Below, in pieces: positions 44,356-53,759 of a stretch of DNA of 64,000 nucleotides. Positions within the stretch are counted from its first letter, which is position 1. Each line of letters opens with the position of its first letter. The notes under the pieces are model-generated. The model was given only the letters and a program-made list of their open reading frames with translations, was not told where the DNA came from and did no database searches. Position numbers and translations under genes: made by a program. This DNA is from JAWOLE01 sp963815655 (GTDB lineage: Bacteria > Acidobacteriota > Thermoanaerobaculia > UBA5066 > Gp7-AA6), in assembly GCA_963815655.1 (NCBI GenBank), contig CAWFHK010000001.1, positions 3,968,001 through 4,032,000 of the forward strand, given 5' to 3'.

Positions 44356-44763
44356 CTACTTCTTCATCCGGGTCCGGACGATGGGCGCCGAGGCGGCGGC
44401 GAGAGCGGCGAGCAGCGCCGCGACGAACTGAGCCCGGCGCTTCGCGTCCATGCCTTCCCATTCCTTGGCCAGGCGCGCGATCGTCTTCCTCGACGCCGCT
44501 CCCGCGCCCCGGAAGGCGCGCCGGGCCGCGTCCGTGCCCTGCCCGGACAGGCTCTTCAAGCCCTTCCCGGCGGCCGCCGCCCGGGCCGACCATCCATCGA
44601 GCAGGGCGGAGAGGCCCTTCGCGGTCGCCTGGGAGCGGTTTCGCGTCTTCTTGCGCCGCGCCGGCGCCTTGCGGGAGGCAGCCTTGCGCCGCGCCGGTGC
44701 CCTGCGGCGTTTCGCCGCCGCGACCGGCGCCGGATGTTCAGCGGGAGTCTCGGTCTCTACCAC
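44356..44763 (-). CDS. Basic Ala/Lys/Arg-rich protein, histone H1-like N-terminus
   Basis: 135 residues. Residues 15-45 are a Lys/Arg/Ala/Pro tail (AAKRRRAPARRKAASRKAPA and similar) like bacterial histone H1-like DNA-binding proteins. A predicted amphipathic helix region follows and then a hydrophobic C-terminal segment (AQFVAALLAALAAASAP) ending in basic residues, which could be a membrane anchor. GTG start with GGAGGTGA directly upstream. Not recognised as a specific family. It follows the M49-like gene on the same strand, with heptamer locus G between. Confidence 0.65.
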   Translation of the reverse strand: MVETETPAEHPAPVAAAKRRRAPARRKAASRKAPARRKKTRNRSQATAKGLSALLDGWSARAAAAGKGLKSLSGQGTDAARRAFRGAGAASRKTIARLAKEWEGMDAKRRAQFVAALLAALAAASAPIVRTRMKK

Positions 44764-44812
44764 GATTCACCTCCAGTTCTCGATGCACAGCAAGATGCGA
44801 GCCCACGCGAAC

Positions 44813-44868
44813 GGTCCCCGGTGCCCGGCGCCCGGTGACCCGCGCGAGCACCGGGCACCGAACACCGC
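44813..44868. repeat. Heptamer repeat hairpin locus G
   Basis: Left arm 44813-44840: GGTCCCC, GGTGCCC, GGCGCCC, GGTGACC. Right arm 44848-44868: GCACCGG, GCACCGA, ACACCGC. Four and three units, seven-base spacer. Between two minus-strand genes, four bases from the M49-like stop codon. Confidence 0.8.
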
Positions 44869-44872
44869 GCAT

Positions 44873-46594
44873 TTACTTCTCTCCGGCCGCCGTGAAGACC
44901 GGAGCGATGTCCACGGGAACGTCGCTCAAGCGGGCGATGGTGGCCCGGATCTCCGGCGTCATCCGGCCGTAGCGGGCGAGCAGGCGGCGCGCGCGCTCGA
45001 TATCTCCCGTCGCCTCGATCTCGAGCAGCTCGTTGGCGAGCGAGCGGACCGCCTCGCGGACCATCTCCGTCCGCACGCGGAACCGCCCGCTGGAGAACGG
45101 CATGATCGCCTTCTTCTCCCGGTACCAGTTCCACTGCACGGCGGTCCCCCCGCCGTGCGCCTCCTCGAGGCCGAAACGCATCGACCGGAACATCAGGCCG
45201 GCGTCGGTCGCGAAGAGGGCCGCCTCGTCGAATCCGGTCAGCCACTTCTGGTCCAGGCCGTACAGGATGTTCCAGACTCCCAGGACGTCCGCCTTGCATT
45301 CCTCGATCGTCGAGTAGAGGTTCTTGAGGAGCAGGCGCGCTTCCACCTTCTTTCCGTCGGGCCCGGTGATGACGCCGGGACCGAGGCCGTGCGACATCTC
45401 GTGGAAGAGGGTGTGATTGAAGTACGCGTCGAAGGAGAGCAGGCTCGCCTGCTCAGGGTCGAGGACCCGCCGCGCGATCGGCAGACCGCTCAACCGGAAC
45501 TTCGCCTCCATGACGTTCTTGAGCAGGACCTTCTTGGAGCCCTTCGCCTGCCGCACGCGCTCGTCGTTGGGGAGGTTGAAGGCGGAAGTCTGCACGGCGA
45601 TGCGCGCGTCCCCCGCGGTCAGGACCTCCTGGACGACGCGGATGGGGGACTCGAACTTGCGGTTGAAGTTCTTGTGCGCCTCGGGGATCGGCAGGTTCTT
45701 CTCCATGTCGGGCAGGTGGGCGGCAGAGACGGCGAGCTTCGCGCTCTCGGCCTTGTCGCGCACGGTGACGAACGACTCGAAGGAGGCCTTGTAATTGAAG
45801 AGGCGGTCCTCGTACACCTCATAGGGGCCCAGGACGACCTCGATGTCGGAGTCGAGGTCCATCCAGGCGAGGTCGGAGGCGAAGTAGTCGTCGGAGAGGA
45901 GCGCGGCGGCGAGGAGGGTCAGGTATTTCTTCAGAGACGCGTTGCCCGTCAGCGCGGCCGCCTCGCGCAGGCTCCCGGCGACGCGGGTCAGCTCGGGGCC
46001 GTAGTATTTCGAATAGGGGATCGCGGCGAGCCGCTTCCCCTCCCGCCGGATCACCGTGAAGAGGCCCTGGAACTTCTCCCTGTCCTCCGGATGCGCGGCG
46101 AGCCACTGCTCGAATTCCTCCTTCGTCACGTCGGGCGGGTAGAACGCCGCTCCCGGAGGCTTCGGGCGCGTCCCGATGAACGGCTCGTTCTCTTTCAGGC
46201 GGTCCCACGGGCCCTTGTTGATCAGGAAGTAGCGGAGGGCGTCGGAGACGCCCGGCCGGCTCCCGGCCTCTCGGAGAAGCGTGGCCCGGAGGGAAGGGTT
46301 TTCCTCGGACACCTGGCGCAGGAAGATCTCGTCGATCCCGCGGGACGCCTCGAGCAACTTGCCGAGCGCCCGTTTCTCCGCCCGGTCCAGGAGCGCGTGG
46401 TCGTAGTCGAGCTTCGTCGGAGGGAGCTGGCGCAGCCGAGCCGCGATGTCGCCGGCGAGCGCGAGCGGTTCCGCCTTCGCCGCCGCGGGGACCGGCGTCC
46501 CCTTCACGGGCCCGGACGGCGCGACGCGGCCGCTGGCCGTGGCCGCAACCGCGGCCAGCAGGACGAGACACGGGAGGAGTGGGACGCAGCGCAC
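44873..46594 (-). CDS. Secreted M49-like (dipeptidyl peptidase III family) metallopeptidase
   Basis: About 573 residues with a signal peptide (RCVPLLPCLVLLAAVAATASG). Zinc motif HEMSH in TLFHEMSHGLGPG near residue 397 and the second ligand motif EECKAD near 433 (STIEECKADVLGVWNI), an arrangement seen in bacterial members of the M49 group, which have HExxH rather than HExxxH. Expected to cleave peptides in the periplasm. GTG 46594 is my preferred start because an AT-rich promoter-like patch (TAATAG/CTATTA near 46626) lies upstream; ATG 46633 is the alternative and would abut egtB. Divergent from egtB. Confidence 0.78.
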   Translation of the reverse strand: MRCVPLLPCLVLLAAVAATASGRVAPSGPVKGTPVPAAAKAEPLALAGDIAARLRQLPPTKLDYDHALLDRAEKRALGKLLEASRGIDEIFLRQVSEENPSLRATLLREAGSRPGVSDALRYFLINKGPWDRLKENEPFIGTRPKPPGAAFYPPDVTKEEFEQWLAAHPEDREKFQGLFTVIRREGKRLAAIPYSKYYGPELTRVAGSLREAAALTGNASLKKYLTLLAAALLSDDYFASDLAWMDLDSDIEVVLGPYEVYEDRLFNYKASFESFVTVRDKAESAKLAVSAAHLPDMEKNLPIPEAHKNFNRKFESPIRVVQEVLTAGDARIAVQTSAFNLPNDERVRQAKGSKKVLLKNVMEAKFRLSGLPIARRVLDPEQASLLSFDAYFNHTLFHEMSHGLGPGVITGPDGKKVEARLLLKNLYSTIEECKADVLGVWNILYGLDQKWLTGFDEAALFATDAGLMFRSMRFGLEEAHGGGTAVQWNWYREKKAIMPFSSGRFRVRTEMVREAVRSLANELLEIEATGDIERARRLLARYGRMTPEIRATIARLSDVPVDIAPVFTAAGEK

Positions 46595-46643
46595 AGGCAG
46601 GAATCTAACACCCCTTCGGCATCGTAATAGCATGGTGTCGCCC

Positions 46644-47960
46644 ATGATGAGGTTCGACCGCGAGGCTTCCATTCAGTGGTTCGATCGCAACCGGAGGCGC
46701 TCCCGGGAGCTCTTCGACAGCGTCGTCCCCGAGGCCTACGAGGCGCGCCCGATCCCGCTGCGCAACCCGATCTGCTTTTACGAAGGGCACTTGCCCGCCT
46801 TCAACGTCAATACGCTCGTCAAGCGCGGCCTTCGGGAGCCGGGGATCGACGCCGACTACGAGGTGCTCTTCGAGCGCGGGATCGATCCCGAGGATGAATC
46901 GGCGGTCGGCCGCCCCCCGTTCCGCTGGCCGGAGCGGGAGGCGATCCAGGCCTACGGCGACCGGGCGGACGAGGCCATCCGAGAGGCCCTGCTCGAGAAG
47001 GAAGTGGTCCGCGACGACCGCCCGGTCCTGCGGCGAGGCCTCGCGGTGTACACGGTGCTCGAGCATGAGCCGATGCACCAGGAGACGCTGCGCTACATGT
47101 GGCATCGCCTCCCGTTCGAAAGGAAGATCCGCCCCGCCGGCGAGGCGCCGATCCTGGCCGGCAACGGGGCGCCGCGACGGCGGGTCGTCCGGATCCCGGC
47201 GGGGGAGGCAACGCTCGGCACGACGCTCGAGCGCGTTCCGTTCGGGTGGGACAACGAGTTTCCCGAGCACCGCGTCGAGGTCCCCGCCTTCGAGATCGAC
47301 GTCTTCAATGTCACCAACGGCGACTACATGGAGTTCGTCGAGGCGGGCGGGTACGGCCGGCGCGAGTTGTGGGACGAGGAGGGATGGGAGTGGCGCGAGC
47401 GCGGCGGCGTCGAGCACCCGCTCTTCTGGGAGCGCGCGGACGGGAGCTGGGCCTGGCGCGGGATGTTCGAGCCCGTGCCGCTGCCCGCGGCGTGGCCCGT
47501 TTACGTTTCGCACGCGGAGGCGCAGGCCTACGCCCGCTGGAAGGGGAAGCGGCTCCCGACGGAGGCGGAGTTCCACCGCGCCGCCTACGGGACGCCGGGA
47601 GGCGCCGAGCGCCCCTATCCGTGGGGAGAGGACCCGCCCGACGAAAGCCGCGGCAACTTCGACTTCCACCGCTCCGACCCGGTGCCCGTCGGCTCCTTCC
47701 CGGCGGGCGCGAGCGCCTGGGGAGTCGAGGACCTCGTGGGCAACGGATGGGAATGGACCTCGACGGTCTTCGCCGGTTTTCCGGGGTTCGAGCCGATGGC
47801 CTCCTATCCCGTCTACTCCGCCGACTTCTTCGACGGCAAGCACTGGGTCATGAAGGGCGCCTCCCCGGCCACCGCGAAGGAGTTGCTGCGCCGGAGCTTC
47901 CGCAACTGGTTCCGCGGCAACTACCCTTATGTCTACGCCGGCTTCCGGTGCGCCAAGTGA
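46644..47960 (+). CDS. egtB: Ergothioneine biosynthesis sulfoxide synthase EgtB
   Basis: 438 residues. Non-haem iron enzyme that joins a Cys-derived thiol to trimethylhistidine (hercynine) with O2. N-terminal DinB-like domain with the facial three-His site: H49 in YEGH, H141 and H145 in LEHEPMHQE (the HxxxHxE motif). C-terminal FGE/sulfatase-modifying domain: RIPAGEATLGTT, NGDYMEFVEAGGY, NGWEWTSTVF and NYPYVYAGFRCAK. Tandem ATGs at 46644/46647 and one at 46632. It pairs with egtD directly downstream; no EgtA, EgtC or EgtE genes are in the window, so cysteine rather than gamma-glutamylcysteine may be the sulfur donor, as known for the Chloracidobacterium enzyme. Confidence 0.93.
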   Translation: MMRFDREASIQWFDRNRRRSRELFDSVVPEAYEARPIPLRNPICFYEGHLPAFNVNTLVKRGLREPGIDADYEVLFERGIDPEDESAVGRPPFRWPEREAIQAYGDRADEAIREALLEKEVVRDDRPVLRRGLAVYTVLEHEPMHQETLRYMWHRLPFERKIRPAGEAPILAGNGAPRRRVVRIPAGEATLGTTLERVPFGWDNEFPEHRVEVPAFEIDVFNVTNGDYMEFVEAGGYGRRELWDEEGWEWRERGGVEHPLFWERADGSWAWRGMFEPVPLPAAWPVYVSHAEAQAYARWKGKRLPTEAEFHRAAYGTPGGAERPYPWGEDPPDESRGNFDFHRSDPVPVGSFPAGASAWGVEDLVGNGWEWTSTVFAGFPGFEPMASYPVYSADFFDGKHWVMKGASPATAKELLRRSFRNWFRGNYPYVYAGFRCAK

Positions 47961-48043
47961 TCGGGTGATCGAGCGATCGGGTGATCGGGTGATCGTTGCC
48001 GGGCAATCGCCCGATCGCACATCACCCGATCATCCGATCGCCG
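47959..48043. repeat. Octamer repeat hairpin locus D
   Basis: Same design as the heptamer loci but with 8-base units. Left arm 47959-47998: GATCGGGT, GATCGAGC, GATCGGGT, GATCGGGT, GATCGTTG. Right arm about 48006-48043: ATCGCCCG, a seven-base ATCGCAC, ATCACCCG, ATCATCCG, ATCGCCG. The left arm starts in the egtB stop codon; the right arm encodes part of the EgtD N-terminus. Confidence 0.8.
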
Positions 48044-48972
48044 ATTTCGCCGCGGATGTCGGGAGAGACCTCGCGCTCGATCCGAAGCAGCTCCAGTCGA
48101 AGTATCTCTATGACGCGCTCGGATCCTGCCTCTTCGAAGCGATCAGCCGGCTTCCGTGGTATCGGATCACCCGGGCGGAGGGGAAGCTGCTGTCCCGGTG
48201 GGCCGACCAGGTCGTCGCGCCGCTGGCGGATCCGCTGACGCTCGTCGAGTTGGGGTGCGGGAGCGGCGAGAAGATCGCGATGCTCGCCGAGGCGCTGCGC
48301 AGCCGGCGGCGGCCGGTCGCGGTCCACCTGATCGACATCTCGCCCACGGCCCTGGAGCAGTCGGAGAGAACGCTCGGCCGCTTCGAGCACATCTCGGTCG
48401 TGGGCCACCGCGCGACCTACGAGGAGGGGCTGCGGCGCGCCGCGGCCGGCCGCGGAAGGGGAACGATGTTCGTCCTCTTCCTCGGGTCCAACATCGGGAA
48501 CTTCGATCCCCCGGCTTCCCACGAGTTCCTGTCGGAGATCCGGCGCGCGCTGCGTCCGGGAGACGCCCTCCTCCTCGGCGCGGATCTCGTCAAGCCGGAG
48601 CGCGACCTGCAGCTCGCCTACGACGATCCGCTCGGCGTGACGGCCGCCTTCAACAGGAACCTGCTCGTGAGGATCAACCGCGAGCTCGAAGGAAACTTCG
48701 ATCTCGACGCCTTCGACCACCGCGCGGTCTGGAACCGCGCCGAGAGCCGCGTCGAGATGCACCTCGTCTCGCGCCGCGCGCAGCGGGTCGCGATCCTCCG
48801 CGCGGATTGCGACGTCTCCTTCGAAGCCGGCGAGTTCATCTGGACCGAAAGCTCCTACAAGTACGCCGCCGAGCAGGTGCTCGGGATGGGCGCGGCGGCG
48901 GGCTTCCAGGCCCTCGAGCAGTGGATCGAGCCCGGCGCGCGTTTCGCCCTCACGCTGTTCCTCGCCGAGTAG
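47989..48972 (+). CDS. egtD: Histidine N-alpha-methyltransferase EgtD
   Basis: About 327 residues. Trimethylates histidine to hercynine with SAM. Signatures: KYLYDALGSCLFEAISRLPWY, the SAM site LVELGCGSGEKIAML, FLGSNIGNFDP, LLLGADLVKPERDLQLAYDDP, and the C-terminal FIWTESSYKY. The 5' end runs through the octamer repeat, so the true start is unclear: GTG 47989 is used, GTG 47965 and ATG 47929 are in frame. Domain similarity only begins near IADFAADVGRDL. Co-directional with egtB, 28 bases apart. Confidence 0.92.
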   Translation: MIVAGQSPDRTSPDHPIADFAADVGRDLALDPKQLQSKYLYDALGSCLFEAISRLPWYRITRAEGKLLSRWADQVVAPLADPLTLVELGCGSGEKIAMLAEALRSRRRPVAVHLIDISPTALEQSERTLGRFEHISVVGHRATYEEGLRRAAAGRGRGTMFVLFLGSNIGNFDPPASHEFLSEIRRALRPGDALLLGADLVKPERDLQLAYDDPLGVTAAFNRNLLVRINRELEGNFDLDAFDHRAVWNRAESRVEMHLVSRRAQRVAILRADCDVSFEAGEFIWTESSYKYAAEQVLGMGAAAGFQALEQWIEPGARFALTLFLAE

Positions 48973-48979
48973 CGTGCGT

Positions 48980-49049
48980 GGTTTCAGGTTTCAGGTTTCA
49001 GGTTTCAAGAGGGCGAATTCCTGAAACCTGAAACCTGGAACATGAAACC
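48980..49049. repeat. Heptamer repeat hairpin locus E
   Basis: Clearest example. Left arm 48980-49007 is GGTTTCA four times with no mismatch. Right arm 49022-49049 is TGAAACC, TGAAACC, TGGAACA, TGAAACC. Loop of 14 bases. Lies between egtD and the M28 peptidase gene; no T-run follows. Confidence 0.9.
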
Positions 49050-49089
49050 CAAAGGTGTTAGCGTGCCGGACATCAAACAGGAGGAATCC

Positions 49090-50811
<1,722 letters not shown>

Positions 50812-50818
50812 CGGCGCC

Positions 50819-52498
50819 GTGAAGCGTCTTTCCCGGCTTCTCGCGGGCGCTCTGCTGCTCGGCGCGACGCTCGCCGCGAAAGGGCCTCCGGCAGGCCGCG
50901 CGGACGCGCCGGAAGCGCGCCGGGCCGCGGCGAGAATCACCGAAGAGATCCTGCGGGCGCACACGGAGTTCCTCGCATCGGACCTGCTCGAGGGGCGCGG
51001 CCCGGCCACGCGCGGGGACGCGCTCGCGGAGGCCTACATCCGGTCGCAGATGGAGGCCATGGGGCTCGAGCCGGGAGCCCCCGGCGGCGGCTGGATCCAG
51101 AAGGTGCCGCTCGTCGGCCTGAAGGCGAGCTTCTCCGACCCGGCCTCGTTCCGCTCCGAGCGCGGCTCCGCGGAAGGCGCGCCCGGCGAGAACCTCGTCG
51201 CCTTCTCCGGCGTTCAGAAGCCGGAGGCGAAGATCGAGGACGCCGAGATCGTGTTCGTCGGATACGGCATCGTCGCGCCCGAGTACCGGTGGGACGACTA
51301 CAAAGACGCGGACCTTTCGGGGAAGGTCCTCCTGATGATGAACAACGATCCGGAGAGCGATCCGAACCTCTTCGCGGGCAAGACCCGCCTCTGGTACGGG
51401 CGCTGGGACTACAAGTACCTGATGGCGGCGAAGAAGGGGGCGGCCGGCGCGATCCTCATCCACACGACCCCGTCGGCCGGGTATCCCTGGCACGTCGTCA
51501 AGAACTCCTGGGCGGGAGAGAACTTCGAGCTGCCCGACGACGGCTCGCCCCGGGTCCGGATCCGGATGTGGGCGACGGAGGAGCTGGCGCGCCTGGTGGT
51601 GAAGCTCGGCGGCCAGGACCTCGATCAACTGCGGGCCTCGGCCGAGTCGCGCCTGTTCCGGCCGGTGCCGCTCGGAGTCAAGTTCTCGTTCGCTCTCTCC
51701 AACGCGATCGTCCGGAAGGAGTCGGGCAATGTCGTCGGGAAGATCCCGGGGAGTGACCCGAAGCTCTCCGGGGAGGCTGTGGTCTACACGGCGCACCACG
51801 ACCATTTCGGGATCAAGCCCGGACCGCGTCCGGAGGACGACCCGATCTACAACGGCGCGATCGACAACGCTTCCGGCGTGGCCTCCATCCTCTCCGTGGC
51901 GAGGGCCTTCGCGGATTTGCGCCGGCCCCCCCGCCGGACCGTCTACTTCGCGTTCGTCGCCGGGGAGGAGCAGGGACTGCTCGGCTCCCAGTACTTCGCG
52001 GCGCACCCTCCCGTGCCGGTCGGAAGGATCGCCGCCGACATCAACATCGACGAAGCCAACTGGTTCGGGAAGACGCGCGACATCTCGCTCATCGGGCTCG
52101 GAAAGTCCTCGCTCGACTCCGAAGTCATCGCCGCCGCGAAGACGCAGGGGCGCGTCGTCAAGCCGGACGAGTTCCCCGACCGCGGGCGGTTCTACCGGTC
52201 AGACCAGTTCAACTTCGCGAAGGCCGGCGTCCCCTCCGCCTATCTGAAGTTCGGGACGGACGTCGTCGGAAAGCCGGCCGGCTACGGCAGGGAGCAGGTC
52301 GAGGCGTACGAGAAGAACACCTACCACCAGCCCTCCGACGAGTACCGCGACACCCTCGACTTCGCGGGCGCGGTCGAAGACGCCCGCCTCGCCTTCCTCC
52401 TCGGCCTCCGAGTCGCCGACGCCGACCGGATGCCGCGCTGGACGCGCGGCGACGAATTCGAGGCGGTGCGAATCAAGGCGCTGGCCGAGATCAAATGA
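50819..52498 (+). CDS. Secreted M28 family zinc peptidase (second of pair)
   Basis: 559 residues, GTG start 7 bases after the previous stop. Signal peptide MKRLSRLLAGALLLGATLAA. Zinc motifs VYTAHHDHFG, NGAIDNASGVASI, AGEEQGLLGSQYF, DINIDEANWFG and a terminal His in YHQPSDEYRDTLDF. A PA-like domain lies at about 110-290 (FVGYGIVAPEYRWDDYKDADLSGK). Only distantly similar to its neighbour, so it is not a recent tandem copy. Ends at heptamer locus F. Confidence 0.88.
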   Translation: MKRLSRLLAGALLLGATLAAKGPPAGRADAPEARRAAARITEEILRAHTEFLASDLLEGRGPATRGDALAEAYIRSQMEAMGLEPGAPGGGWIQKVPLVGLKASFSDPASFRSERGSAEGAPGENLVAFSGVQKPEAKIEDAEIVFVGYGIVAPEYRWDDYKDADLSGKVLLMMNNDPESDPNLFAGKTRLWYGRWDYKYLMAAKKGAAGAILIHTTPSAGYPWHVVKNSWAGENFELPDDGSPRVRIRMWATEELARLVVKLGGQDLDQLRASAESRLFRPVPLGVKFSFALSNAIVRKESGNVVGKIPGSDPKLSGEAVVYTAHHDHFGIKPGPRPEDDPIYNGAIDNASGVASILSVARAFADLRRPPRRTVYFAFVAGEEQGLLGSQYFAAHPPVPVGRIAADINIDEANWFGKTRDISLIGLGKSSLDSEVIAAAKTQGRVVKPDEFPDRGRFYRSDQFNFAKAGVPSAYLKFGTDVVGKPAGYGREQVEAYEKNTYHQPSDEYRDTLDFAGAVEDARLAFLLGLRVADADRMPRWTRGDEFEAVRIKALAEIK

Positions 52499-52501
52499 GC
52501 C

Positions 52502-52529
52502 CAAGGTCCAAGGTCCAAAGTCCAAAGTA
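52502..52529. repeat. Heptamer repeat array locus F (single arm)
   Basis: CAAGGTC, CAAGGTC, CAAAGTC, CAAAGTA. It fills the gap between an M28 peptidase stop and the GTG of the LD-carboxypeptidase, ending exactly at that GTG. I found no inverted partner. Confidence 0.8.
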
Positions 52530-53594
52530 GTGAAAACGCGACGGGAGGTTTTCGGAATCGCGGCACTCGCGGGCGCTGGAGCGCTCGCGGCACGCAAGCC
52601 GAGTCCGACTCCCGCGCCGCTGGTCTCGGCTCGGCCGATGGTCAAGCCGCGGACGCTCAGGCCGGGGGACACGATCGGGTTGATCACGCCGTCTTCCTAC
52701 GTCTTCGACACGTGGCGGATCGATCTGGCGGCGGCGCGCCTGGAGGCTCTGCTCGGCCTGAAGTGCCGGGTCGGGAAAAACGTCCGGGCGCGGCACGGGT
52801 ACATGGCGGGGACGGAGAAGGAGCGGCTCGAGGACCTCCACGCGATGTTCGCCGACTCCGGCGTGGCGGGGGTCTTCTGCCTCGAGGGGGGCTACGGCAC
52901 CGAGCGGCTGCTCTCCGGCATCGACTACGAGCTCCTGCGCAGGAACCCCAAGGTCCTCCTCGGCTACTCCGACATCACCGGGCTCCACCTCGCGATCACG
53001 AAAAAGGCTGGGCTCGTCACGTTCCACGGCCCCGTCGCCACCGGCTCGATGCCCCCGTGGTCTCTCGCGAGCCTGAAAAAGGCCCTCTTCTCGGCCGAGC
53101 CGATCGGCGAGCTGGCCAATCCGCCGGAGGACGATCCGGACTGGCCCTCCTTCCCGCTCCATGCCGTCTCGCCCGGCAAGGCGCGCGGCCCGATCGCCGG
53201 CGGGAACCTGACGCTCGTCTCGACGACCATGGGGACGCCGTACGAGATCGAGGCGAAGGGGAAGATCCTCTTCCTCGAGGATACGGGCGAGGCCCCCTAC
53301 CGCGTGGACCGGATGCTCACGCAGTTGAAGCTCGCCGGGAAACTCCACGAAGCCGCCGGCATCGTCTGGGGCACCTGCACCGAATGCACGCCCGCGAAGT
53401 CGAGCTTCGAGGTCAACCTCTCGATGACGGACCTCCTGGACGAGATCCTCGGCGACCTCGGCAAGCCGGTCCTTGCCGGCCTCGTCTTCGGCCACACCAA
53501 GGAAAAGGCGACGATCCCGATCGGCGTCGAGGCGGAGCTCGACGCCGCCGCCAAGAGGGTCGTCATCGTCGAAGCCGCCACGACCGCCGCCTGA
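52530..53594 (+). CDS. LD-carboxypeptidase (peptidase S66, LdcA/MccF family)
   Basis: 354 residues. The opening MKTRREVFGIAALAGAGALAA resembles a Tat or Sec signal, so the enzyme is probably periplasmic. Ser-nucleophile motif GYSDITGLHLAI, preceded by GVFCLEGGYGTERLL, with a catalytic Glu in KGKILFLEDTGEAPYRVDRML and the final His in FGHTKEKATIPIG. Expected to trim the terminal D-Ala from murein tetrapeptides or similar L,D bonds. GTG start follows repeat locus F directly. It closes a run of three peptidase genes. Confidence 0.88.
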   Translation: MKTRREVFGIAALAGAGALAARKPSPTPAPLVSARPMVKPRTLRPGDTIGLITPSSYVFDTWRIDLAAARLEALLGLKCRVGKNVRARHGYMAGTEKERLEDLHAMFADSGVAGVFCLEGGYGTERLLSGIDYELLRRNPKVLLGYSDITGLHLAITKKAGLVTFHGPVATGSMPPWSLASLKKALFSAEPIGELANPPEDDPDWPSFPLHAVSPGKARGPIAGGNLTLVSTTMGTPYEIEAKGKILFLEDTGEAPYRVDRMLTQLKLAGKLHEAAGIVWGTCTECTPAKSSFEVNLSMTDLLDEILGDLGKPVLAGLVFGHTKEKATIPIGVEAELDAAAKRVVIVEAATTAA

Positions 53595-53616
53595 CCCTTC
53601 CTATCATTCCGCGCGC

Positions 53617-53702
53617 GGCCCTGTCATTCCGAGCGCAGCGAGGAATCTGCCTCGGCCTGACCGAGGAGGGGAGCAGATCCTTCGCTGCGCTCAGGACGAC
53701 AA
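53617..53702. repeat. Composite inverted repeat (GTCATTCCGAG type), copy 3
   Basis: GTCATTCCGAGCGCAGCGAG at 53622 pairs with CTTCGCTGCGCTCAGGACGAC ending at 53700, giving a long imperfect hairpin. It lies between converging genes, next to a terminator. Confidence 0.85.
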
Positions 53703-53711
53703 GAAAAAAAA

Positions 53712-53737
53712 GGGCCGGCTGATCGCTCAGCCGGCCC
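53712..53737 (-). terminator. Rho-independent terminator of giant lipoprotein 1
   Basis: GGGCCGGCTGA-TCGC-TCAGCCGGCCC, followed on the minus strand by a run of eight T. It ends the gene at 53760. Confidence 0.85.
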
Positions 53738-53759
53738 GGGTGTTCCCTGGCTCGAAGTC

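Noticed and set aside
35916..44972. A very long plus-strand open frame of about 3000 codons
   Set aside because: It is antisense to the glucan synthase gene, rich in Arg/Gly/Ala/Pro as expected of a GC-skewed shadow, and has no domain. The minus-strand frame has clear GT84 and GH94 motifs.
48980..49049. Short tandem repeats considered as CRISPR
   Set aside because: Units are 7-8 bases with no spacers, and no cas genes are present.
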